Source of the DNA: Halocafeteria seosinensis
Lineage: Eukaryota > Sar > Bigyra > Bicosoecida
DNA length: 25,608 bases
Direction: 5' to 3'
NCBI GenBank assembly: GCA_001687465.1
Contig: LVLI01000548.1
Coordinates: 1-25,608, forward strand
Position numbers and translations under genes: made by a program. Of this stretch, positions 17,079-25,608 are shown one piece after another. The number at the start of each line of letters is the position of its first letter. Position 1 is the first letter of the stretch. The notes beneath the pieces are model-generated. The model made no database searches and had not been told where the DNA came from. It worked only from the letters and a program-made list of their open reading frames with translations.

Positions 17079-18400
17079 TCAGTCAAATCGGAAAGAGGTC
17101 ATCAACATGGACTGCAGGGCGTGACCATCATGAATTGTGGACGCATTCAGATGACTCTTCCTTGGGCTGATAGCCTGTGTTGGGGCTACTTTTGCGCTAT
17201 TGCCTTCCTTTGAAAATTCCCCGAGTTTTCGAACCGCGTAGGGATCAGCTGCCGCTGCTGCCACCAACAACGGGATAAAATGTTCTTCCCTTGGATGTGC
17301 GCGCCGAGCATGAGGCGCTTTTTCCCATTCTAGTAGATATTTGGCCCACAATTCTGGATTCTGTGTCACAGTGGTTCGTAACCACTCCCCAAACTCCGAA
17401 GCCCACTTTGGTATTGCTCTCAAGGGATCACCCAGCTCTGTCAACGCATGTGTTGCCTGTCCGCTTCCCAAAATGAGCACATTCTCCTCGCGTAGAGGTG
17501 CTAGCATAGCTCCTATCTTCAGGTGAAGCGAGGGTTTGAGACTCGCACAGAGGGAAAGTTGTACGACAGGGATATTTGCGTCGGGAAACCTGCACACCTC
17601 GGGTTTTGAAGTAGACGCTGGGAACCAATGCGGAAATAAGTTGACTCGCATCAACTTACATTAGCTTCAGAGGGACGAATACACCGTGATCGAGTCCTCG
17701 TTTAGGGTTGAGCTCAACTTGTACAGGGCCAGATGAAACGAAGCCAGTTTCAATTAATTCCTTTACCCTATTTGCAAGTTGGGGGGATCCTCGGCATTCA
17801 TAAGTAAGATGCGGTGCGTATGTCGACGAAGGAAAACCGTAATAATCATAAACTAACTCTGGTTTCTCCGCCGACGTAACTTCCTGCACCAGCGTATTAC
17901 ATCAGTGGAAACCTATTTCCGGAGACATTAGTGTTGATTTGCGTAGAACGTACAATTGGTCTATCACTCGGGGTCTCCCAATGCGCCGAAATGACTCTGA
18001 ATATTTGTTCCAAGAGAGGTACGATTGTACAATGACATTCTCCCAGTAGGTACACTTCGGTCATGACCACTTACAGTATAGCGCGCGGGAGAGAGTCTAA
18101 CTGGGTCCGTCGAAAGTCCCGCAAGAATTCTGCCGCATCGGAATGCTTGTCCACTTCACTGAATTTGGGGAACTCTTTGCCGTCCAAGAAGAAGCTAGGT
18201 CCCGCCCCGTGACTGATGAAAAAACTCGGGAACTTATACGTGGTATCACTCATGGTCGTGGTATTAGTTCCTGCAACCGAGATGTCTTCCGAGACCTGTA
18301 CTGAGACTTCCGAGGATCTTCGCGGTTCTCTATTTTCCATGCTAGCACACGATACAAACGGCCAAATTATAAACAAACAGATCCATACACACCGCCTCAT
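17079..18400 (-). CDS. DODA: DODA/LigB-type extradiol ring-cleavage dioxygenase with signal peptide
   Basis: Four exons, minus strand: 18400-18075, 17996-17954 (43 nt), 17883-17660 and 17589-17079 (introns of 78, 70 and 70 nt), giving 367 residues; family members are usually about 260-280. The extra length includes a hydrophobic N-terminus (MRRCVWICLFIIWPFVSC) resembling a cleavable signal peptide, and then about 35 polar residues. The enzyme domain starts near FPSFFISHGAGPSFF. Metal-site and core motifs are SHG, VISAHWETP, YDYYGFPSSTYAPHLTY, RGLDHGVFVPLKLMFPDA, IPVVQLSL, VLILGSGQATHAL and RRAHPREEHFIPL, so all expected His/Glu positions are present. Such enzymes open catechol rings (4,5-DOPA in betalain plants, YgiD in bacteria); the natural substrate here is unknown. 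It is divergent from the large fusion gene, 179 bp away. Confidence 0.88.
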
Positions 18401-18579
18401 TCTTCGGAGGTTCTATCAAATCTTGTAATCTAACAACTCTAGGTTTCCGCCGTTGTGAAGCTCAGGTTGAAGTCCTGTTTCGGGAAGGGTTTATGCGCTC
18501 GACACAAGCGTATACCGGTAATGCTTGAATTCACCCCATACCCACATTGGTATCATACTCCGTATGACGGTGCTACACG
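18401..18579. promoter_or_regulatory. divergent promoter region, dioxygenase / fusion gene
   Basis: Only 179 bases separate the two start codons, so the promoters must be adjacent or shared. No clear core promoter motif was identified. Confidence 0.35.
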
Positions 18580-21500
18580 ATGACTGCCGAAACGGCGACG
18601 AGAGGTGGCCATGGAGAGGAGGAGAGTGCTCCGAAAGTCTCCGCCGCCACGCTTATCCCCCTTCGGGATGCCGCCGATGGGACCGTGGAGGTGCTGATGG
18701 CGCAGATCGAGGTGTTGGACGCTCTAAAGTCGACAAAGGATACTTTGCGTATTCAGCCGTTCGCAGGCGAACTGCGCTTTTTTGGTGGAGGGAGTCGAGG
18801 AAAGACCACCGCGGAAACACCCATGGAAATAATTTCTAGGTTAGGTTGCTCGCTTGCCAAAGTGGAACTTATGTCGAGTTCAACTACGAGGTGTTTCGCT
18901 TCCTTGCAGGGAACTGCGTGAACTGGGGTTCCCCGTTCACGAACGACAGCGACTAAGTATACATTTATTCAATCGAATGGCATTTCACTCCGAATATTCG
19001 AGGAAACAGTATGACGTCCTCAGTTATGTGGGACTTGTTCGGGAAAACCCAGTCGCTTTGAATCCAGACATAACCTTTATCAACGCGCTTCTGGAATCAA
19101 CTCGACGTCGACGAAATGAGCTCATTGACTCTGATGAATTCTGGCATCTTCCCAAAGACAAACGCGCAAAGTTTGCAACGAAAATTCACCAAGTATTATG
19201 GCTCCCACTCGAAGAAGCAATGTCGTTATGCGATCCCGGAGGAGCAGCATACGTAAACGCGTTCCAACAAGCCGAATTTGAAAAATTTGGTTTGGGATGT
19301 CGTGACAGGGCGATTGGGACTTGGAAAACTGTAAAACTACTGCACGAGTTGAAGAGCATTGACGACATCAAGAAACGTTTAAGCTCTTACGAAGGAGCTT
19401 CGGAACCTTCGATGGGTTCTCCTTCATGTCTATCCGAAGGCTCAAATTCTAGCACCGCTGGCTCGTACATAACGGCAGCGGAGGTTCAAAGGAGGCAGAA
19501 AAGGCTTCATACGGCAGGAAACGTAGACACAAAATCGTCTGCATACAAGGTGCTGTCATACAATCTGAACGTGCTCCCCTTCGAAGCAACATTTCATAAT
19601 GTGGGTGCACTGCACGGAGGTAACACTGTGCAGCGCTTAGAACTTTTCGTTTCTGACTTATGGAGGCGAGTCGTGGACGGAAAGCCCATTGAAATTGTAG
19701 CACTCCAGGAAGTCTTTTCGAGTCCATTTCTACCGATGCTGTGCTACCAACGAGCACTAATACGACGCCTGCGGCATTTGGGCTACAATTACATAGTCCA
19801 TCCGTCGAGACCAGTTTTGGGGAGAATGCTGGAAAGAAGTGTATGGACAGATAGTGGACTTATTATTGCATCTCGGTACCCCATTGTGGAGGAAGCAGCC
19901 TATTACTTCCGCCATAGAGGTACAGGTGTAGATTCTGGAGCTCAAAAAGGGGCTCTCTTTGCGAGAATTGAAGTGGACAAGGCCCTTGACCTCTATGTCG
20001 ATATATTCAATGTGCATCTGCAAGCTACGCACAATGATGGTGGACCCTATGCAGCAATCCGCAAAGCACAAATGTTCGAACTCGTGCGCTTCATCAAGCA
20101 AAAGACGAGTTGCTTCTCATATCCCTACCTCCTAACCGGGGACTTTAACCTGGACGCTATTCGTACCGAAACGTGTCTTGAAACTGGATTAGCATATTTT
20201 ACTAGAGCAAGTCCTGGCCGCAGGTCTCCAGATACTCCGGAGGAAGATGTACAACCAGTCCAGGCAGACAGCAACGAATATAAAGAACTTGTCAACATTT
20301 TATCCATTGCCGGAGGCTCTATTCCGGTAGTGAATGAGAACCAGAAGCAATTTGCAAGAGAGGAATCTATCGACGCTGGAAACGAAGCTTTATTACCCTG
20401 CACTCCTGGAATAATAGATCTTCTGAAGGAGAAACATGGTGGTCATATCTCGACGCGTCCACCACGTCAGCGCTTTCCGAAGAACATCGAGTATATGATG
20501 TTTCACAAATATCCACAGAGGTTGGATTATGTATTTATGACGCATGGAAGACTAGGGCAACTTGTGCCTGTTGTTTCTGATACGTCTATTCTTCGTTTTC
20601 CGACAAAAAGCGTGCGGGCTACTGCTGAGAGATATGTTTCAAGCCTTCTCCCAGAAGAAATATCCTCCCTCCCGTTCGAGCCCGCACTAGCATGTAGCTT
20701 CCAAACTGCCTCTGCAAACGTGAGTGATCACTATGGTATCATTGTATTCCTCACTAAAGATAATTCTTTGGGAACCTGGGAGTTTGTTCCTCCGGAAATT
20801 GAAGTAATTGAAGAAAGAAGTAGGAGGTCGGCGTCAAGTACCGACAAAGACAGTCCTCCCTGCGACCACAATGCCGACATCGCGGAGAAAATTGAGACTT
20901 CTCAAACGTTCCGAAGTGTTGGTTTCGCCAGGAGTCTTGCATACAAATGTAGTCTACCCTACCTGTACTGGAGGTTTTTTGCGTGGAACTCTCGGTCTTG
21001 GATGCTACTCTCTGTATTCATGGCGGTCGCTGCGTTTCTCTCAACTTTGGGTCTGGGCTCTACGTTTGCATACCTATGGGGGACGATAAGCTCCTCCGAA
21101 CAGTACGCAGAGAGGGTGCAGATTGCATTAAAATTGATCACTTCGGTTGTTTTGTTACTTACCCTACGGCGATTAAGACCGCTCCGATTTGCACGAAGCA
21201 CCGGCTGGAGAGTGTCTCAGCACTTATTTCTTTACGTTGAAAGCGCGTCTTCTTCGGTGGGGTTGTCAGTTGTTCCGTGGGTCGGCGCTGGTGACTATAC
21301 CCCACCATTGATACACTCACATTCGTCTTACCCTAGGCCAGTGTCATCAGGAAACGAGGAAGCTTCTTTTCATGATCAAGCCAATGAAGCAGTGAGGCAA
21401 CTGCTTGCTGTCCAAGGCATTCAATTCTCCCCCGAAATTAGCAGCAGCCGTAACTTGAGTTGTTCTTCTCAATTGTGGAAAGCTTGGGCCCGTCCCTGTC

Positions 21501-23908
21501 GAAGTGTACGCGGAGCCGTTGCGTCCATACAAGCGTCTATTTCAAGGGAGCGAAGCTTTCCTGTGCATTGGATGTCCCAAAAGGGGAGCTTGATGCCCCT
21601 CGGGTCTTACGATAGAGAATTTGTCCAGAAAATACTCAAGAATGGGTTGTCCTCGGAGGAAGTACGAGCATTCGGTTGCGATAGACGAGGCCAAGTCTCC
21701 ACAATGTACGACGCGTTTTTGAAGAGTGTTTTGACTCATGGGTATCAAAATTGTTTGGGATCACCAACTATGGGGGCTTCAGGAGATTGCCCCAAGTCTA
21801 CTTCTGGGATCCCTCACTACGCAACAGGGTCTACAGACCCAGCGACAACATCTGCACTAGGTTCTAGTGGATTTTCGTGGCTAACGTACGACGATGCATT
21901 GTCACTTGCTACTTTTGCGGGCTCAGGTCTCCTTCGATTTGGACGCCTCGTTCCTGGGGATCGCATCGGCCTACTTATTGAATCGAGGCAAAAAGAGTGG
22001 GCACTTGTAGACCTTGCTTGTCTGATGTTCTCCCTTGTATCAGAATGCTTGTTCGTCCCTGGCGAGCACTCATTTACAACACTATTAAGCTTGAGTATGG
22101 CGCGAATGTATGTGGTTGATAAGTCGTGGACGAGTCTGCTATTGAACACATTAGCGAACCAACGACGCGACTCTGACGGAGTCGTCGTTGTACAGGTTGA
22201 GCCAGTGGCGTACGAGCAGCAAATGCTTGCGCATCAGCTAAACATTAAGCTGTTCGACTTTGATTTCTTAGTGGAAGCAGGAAAGAGTTATCCATTGAGG
22301 CATACTCCTCCGTTGGAAACAGAAACTGCTACGATACTCTTTCGTGAAGATGTCGACTCTGAGGATTCTGGCGGAGTGACTTTCTCTCCTATCACCTTGT
22401 CTCATCGTGAGGTCCTCAAGCGCGTTATCCGTTTCAGAAAAACCAACGTGGGCTCGCTATTGACTACTTCGGATATTCATTGTTCGTACTTACCTTGTCC
22501 ACATGAAGCGGAAAGATGTGTGATACATACAGCTTGGTCAATTGGCATGTCTGTTGGGTTTGTTCCTTTTGATATGGATTCTATTTCTACACATTTGCGA
22601 GAGCTACAACCGACGTTTCTTCTTTCGACTCCGAGGTTGATGGAGGCACTTTACACTCATTTCCTGAAAATTCGGAGCTCATGGACTTCTGCATATCGTA
22701 ATTTATTTCGTCATTTCTTTTTGAAGAAGAGCAATGCCTTACCTGAACGAGAATCATTGCAAGACCGTAGGTTCTTGGACGATATGCTATTCTTTGGAAA
22801 GTTGGCAGACAGAGCGGGGACAAACTATTTGAAGTGCATTCTTGTTGTCATATGTGGAAGCTCTAATGGAATGCTTACCCGGCCAGACGTGACTGAATTT
22901 GTCCAGGTAGCGTTATGTTGTCCCGTAGTCCACTGTATCACATCTCCTGACTCCGGAATTTATGGAATCTCCAGATTTGATTCAACTCCTGTGACACGCC
23001 AAAGAGCTTCTTTGTATTTCTTCATTCGCTCATTTTTTCCCCTGCTAAGCAGTACGTTGTACGATAGTACAGCTAGCGCTTCTCCGGAAAAGTGTACCGG
23101 TAAGCTCTCCTCGGCGAGGAAATGCGTCATTCGGCGGGCTGCTCAGGGACTGGAGCTTACACTTGCTACGGATATCCTCCAAGGTGGATCGGTACACGAA
23201 GGAACTCCGGGGTGGGGAATGCTGCCAGACAAGGACGTATCCACAGCGTGCGGATTGACGAAACTGCGGATCAACTACCTTCCTGGCGAAAATGAGATTG
23301 TATACATGGGCAACCGCTCTTCGGAAATCTTGGTGCCAACGTCGATACTCCTAAGTGTGGCAGAGCGTTATGCAGAACTTCCGCACTCTCTTAGACAGTT
23401 GTTAGACCAAAATAAGACTTTATGTATTCCGGGAGAGTATGCTGAGATGCTAGCTCAAGTCTCTTGTGGACTGCTGAGGCAGGTCTGGCTTCAGTGCCAG
23501 AGACCATCGTTGGGAAACGACGCCTCAGTTAGAATGGTTGGAGTGGTTGACAAAGAACAGTGCTATCAATGGGCATTGAAGAATCTGGCGGTGTCAGGTA
23601 GCCCCGAGGAAAGTGATCCAAGTGAGCTGACTATTCAAACGATTTGTTCGGCACCTCGCACTGTTTGCCACGTTTTGTCTTCGATTCAGGAGGCCGGCGA
23701 CCTTTTGGTCAACGATTGTTGCATTGAAAAGGAATTGAACGAATCCTACATTAAAGGGGTTCAATGCATCGTTGGTCTATTGCTGGAGTCAATTACTGAT
23801 CTGGAACTTACTGCTGAACCATTTTTTGCGGGAAACTCTCTCGCAACACCGATCTCTGAATTGAATCGATCGAAAATTCATGGGATCTCATTTTCCAAGC
23901 GTTCCTGA
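18580..23908 (+). CDS. fusion: degenerate Nudix - neutral sphingomyelinase-like phosphodiesterase - 2 TM - pseudo acyl-CoA synthetase
   Basis: Two exons, 18580-18839 and 18910-23908 (70-nt intron, phase 2), giving 1752 residues. Residues about 20-260 look like a Nudix fold: LRFFGGG, then E-x7-REL across the splice junction, RELRELGF, and later VLWLPLEEAMSL. The Nudix box is two residues short. Residues about 300-705 are an endonuclease/exonuclease/phosphatase-fold domain of neutral sphingomyelinase type with all catalytic motifs: LSYNLNVLPF, ALQEVF, DSGLIIASRYPI, GAQKGALFARI, FNVHLQATH, LLTGDFNLD, RLDYVFMTH and SDHYGI. Two hydrophobic helices lie near 781-803 and 825-842. Residues about 1010-1750 align by eye along a whole long-chain acyl-CoA synthetase: TMYDAFLKSV, LTYDDALSLATFAGSGLLRFG, YLPCPHEAERCV, LQPTFLLSTPRLMEALY and the C-terminal EPFFAGNSLATPISEL. 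The adenylation motifs are eroded. It is probably a membrane-bound lipid phosphodiesterase with regulatory flanking domains (inference). Confidence 0.85.
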
Positions 23909-24246
23909 GCTATGTTGCAGCTATACACAGTATTGTTTATACTGTCAGTATACTATTGAATTGTTGGGTGGGCATGCCCTGCGAGTTTGTGGAAGCGATG
24001 GCAACTTGGCACAGGCAAGTTTGCAAAGGTTTGCGGAACAAAGAGAAGAAGCACCGGCCATAAAATGATGATAGATACTTCTATCGGACAAAATAGTTAC
24101 TTGTATGCCTTTCCACTCGGCCATTACTCTCCTTCTCTCCAAATTCTCACAGCCTACAAGTTAGGCTTCGGCAACGCAATGCCCCCCTGGGAGAGCAACT
24201 ACGCTAGGTACTATAACCAGCAACAAACCCGAAGATGAAAGTGGGA
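23909..24246. other. intergenic between fusion gene and tRNA-Ser
   Basis: About 340 bases with the 3' untranslated region of the fusion gene. Open frames of 60-80 codons here have no recognisable content. Nothing else was seen. Confidence 0.45.
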
Positions 24247-24328
24247 GTCAGCGTGCCCGAGTGGTTAAGGGGTCTGACTTGAAATCAGATGGGCTTCGCC
24301 CGCGCAGGTTCGAATCCTGCCGCTGACG
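24247..24328 (+). tRNA. tRNA-Ser (anticodon UGA)
   Basis: 82 nt, intronless, CCA not encoded. The acceptor stem GTCAGCG pairs with CGCTGAC, followed by discriminator G. The D region is CCCGAGTGGTTAAGGGG. The anticodon stem TCTGA/TCAGA encloses loop CTTGAAA with anticodon TGA at 24280-24282. A long class II variable arm GGGC-TTC-GCCC is present. The T arm is GCAGG-TTCGAAT-CCTGC. The long variable arm and anticodon both indicate serine (reads UCA). The tDNA contains the internal A-box-like and B-box (GGTTCGAATCC) promoter elements. Confidence 0.97.
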
Positions 24329-24342
24329 TTTTCTTTTTTTCC
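24329..24342 (+). terminator. RNA polymerase III terminator
   Basis: A TTTT run begins immediately after the tRNA discriminator base, followed by a longer T7 run. This is the normal Pol III stop signal for the tRNA-Ser gene. Confidence 0.85.
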
Positions 24343-24366
24343 CCAACCGATCTAAAGGGGGTAATA

Positions 24367-25242
24367 TTATACATCGTATGTGTGTCTGTGTGACACTCGC
24401 ATCATTTTGCGGATTTTGAGGATGTCTTTTGGTCTCCGGATATCGCATGACAGACGCATATCCGGCTTGGAAGTCGTTGGGACGTCTTGTGACGCTTCAC
24501 CTTCACATTTGAACTGTAGTCCGTAGTGCCCAGTGTACCATACATACGTGCCACTATGTGGTAGGTTAAAATACATTTTGTCATTTAGTGTAGCGAGAAA
24601 AATTGACCAGGGTAAATCGTAATTTATTAATCAAGCTACTGCCTGTTAACTGGTTCGCCTCCCGAGCAAAGCGCAAAGCACTCATGTGGTGCACTGACGG
24701 ACTGCACTGTGCACATGTTCTGTGATCCCGATCCCTCAACTCATTGGTCAACTGTCGTTCGGAGTCCACTTCCCCATCACTTTGCCAATTGTTCGGTATA
24801 TTCCACGACACCGGCACTTCCTCATCCAATCGAAAAGGGTGATCGTACACGAACAGATATGCTTCTTTCTGATCAAACTTGCTCGCGTAAGCCGCAGCTT
24901 GTTGGACGCACTGCCTTAGTTCAGCCATTGACACTTTACTACTCGGGCGCTAGTATTTTATTTCAATGGGATAGTTATTTACCCATTGAACCACATTCGA
25001 TTAGCAAATCCAGAGCATCGCGATCCGCCGGGCGGTCCCCCGCTGTCCAGAATTACAACCCCATGACTGTTGACCGCACGTGCTGTGGTAAGCCATATCG
25101 GCACGTGCAAAGTAATATCTCCTACAACAGTATACTTTTGCAGAACAATTGTTTGTACCGAGTCAACGACGCGTTGTTTAAGCGAGCCAGCCCGATTCCG
25201 AAGTAGCGTACCCTGGTAGTCTTGCCTAGGGATATCGTCTTT
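24367..25242 (-). pseudogene. decayed minus-strand gene, possibly nuclease- or transposon-derived
   Basis: Several protein-like minus-strand blocks follow one another but do not join into one frame. Block 1 (25242-24979) has no start codon and contains QRVVDSVQTIVLQ, TVVGDITLHVPIW and HGVVILDSGG. A different frame near 25026-24976 reads DRDALDLLIECGSMG before a stop. Block 2 (24928-24581) starts MAELRQCVQQAAAYASKF and contains EAYLFVYDHPFRLDEEVP. Block 3 (24576-24367) reads HSGTYVWYTGHYGLQF. The order D-x(n)-LLIE followed by Q-rich helix and hydrophobic strand is reminiscent of a PD-(D/E)XK nuclease core with the lysine lost, but I cannot confirm the family. Frame changes, stops and missing starts favour a relic; a gene with short introns is the alternative. 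Confidence 0.35.
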
Positions 25243-25608
25243 CTATCTCCAAAAACCTTAACGTGGGTTGCTGCCTAATTAGTTAGTGTCGTAAACCCGA
25301 CCACTATTCACACTGGACTCCCAGCAGATAAACCGTGAGCGCAGCCGCTTGTGCCCAGCACCGGGTTCACGACACGCGCTCGTCGTCCATTAGCCGAATA
25401 CGCGAGGCAGTCATTGAGTTAGTGTCATTCTTCCGCACCTTTGACATCCGATGTACTTATTGCAGACCTCTTGTGTCTAGACTCTATCGCCTGTCCCTTC
25501 ATGCATGAACTTAGCAGCCTGATGGATTCTTGTTCAATCTCTACGGTCTCCCCCTTGTCCTGATGCTAAGTCAGATGGAGGAGTACGGCCATGCTGATCA
25601 TCTAGTTC
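25243..25608. other. gene-poor right end with inverted repeat
   Basis: Contains a 14-bp imperfect inverted repeat (25286-25299 and 25362-25375) and a 10-bp direct repeat AGTTAGTGTC (25281-25290 and 25417-25426). On the minus strand, a frame open from about 25583 to a TGA at 25427-25425 is charged and protein-like (GETVEIEQESIRLL), preceded by a possible acceptor ttag. It could be an exon of a gene continuing right, but this is weak. Confidence 0.3.
25286..25375. repeat. imperfect inverted repeat, 14-bp arms
   Basis: GTGTCGTAAACCCG at 25286-25299 matches the reverse complement of 25362-25375 (GTGTCGTGAACCCG) at 13 of 14 positions, with a 62-bp spacer. It could be the ends of a small non-autonomous element or a hairpin. 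Confidence 0.45.

Noticed and set aside
18854-18909. ATG at 18854 as start of the large fusion protein
   Set aside because: It lies inside a 70-nt GT-AG intron. Joining 18839 to 18910 makes the Nudix-like domain continuous from the ATG at 18580.
24709-25206. 165-codon plus-strand open frame
   Set aside because: Its composition is not protein-like and it is antisense to the more coherent minus-strand relic blocks.
1-25608. CRISPR arrays, prophage, insertion sequences or bacterial operons
   Set aside because: No spaced direct repeats, transposase genes or Shine-Dalgarno-linked gene strings were seen. All genes are eukaryotic and intron-containing or expected in a nucleus.

Overview
This is nuclear DNA of a compact eukaryotic genome. 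The evidence is 24 short GT-AG introns that I could place by restoring conserved protein reading frames, a cytosolic 60S ribosomal protein gene, a COPI coat gene, a mitochondrial NAD-isocitrate dehydrogenase subunit, a dynein light chain, and a tRNA without an encoded CCA but with a T-run terminator. All introns are 60-100 nt except one of 209 nt in RPL4. They usually have gta(a/c/t)gt donors and cag acceptors and sit near the 5' ends of genes.

The lineage cannot be fixed from sequence alone. The molybdenum cofactor gene has the plant order (E domain then G domain), and the IDH subunit resembles plant and yeast regulatory subunits. A FAM227/FWWh-like protein points to an organism that has, or descends from one with, flagella. 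A unicellular alga or a flagellate relative fits, but this is inference.

Layout: bases 3-206 may be the tail of an upstream gene. Next come a secreted/type I membrane Kelch protein (596-3552, +) and the splicing coactivator SRRM1 (3948-5457, +). An LC8 dynein light chain made only of three small exons follows (5511-5934, -), then NAD-IDH regulatory subunit (6227-7552, +), a FAM227-like protein (7560-10343, -), CNX1 (10615-12793, +), delta-COP (12938-15034, -), ribosomal protein L4 (15382-16784, +), a DODA/LigB-type extradiol dioxygenase with a signal peptide (17079-18400, -), a 1752-residue multidomain protein (18580-23908, +), tRNA-Ser(UGA) (24247-24328, +), and a gene-poor end holding a decayed reading frame on the minus strand. 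From SRRM1 onward the protein genes strictly alternate strand, giving repeated divergent pairs (likely shared promoters of 180-350 bp) and convergent pairs whose stop codons lie 7-294 bp apart.

Most genes are housekeeping genes and do not form one pathway. The standout is the 18580-23908 gene. It joins a degenerate Nudix domain, an apparently intact neutral-sphingomyelinase-type phosphodiesterase, two membrane segments and a full-length long-chain acyl-CoA synthetase-like region whose adenylation motifs are eroded. That is a candidate undescribed lipid-signalling architecture. A second notable point is that the divergent neighbours delta-COP and RPL4 both carry an intron directly after the ATG codon.
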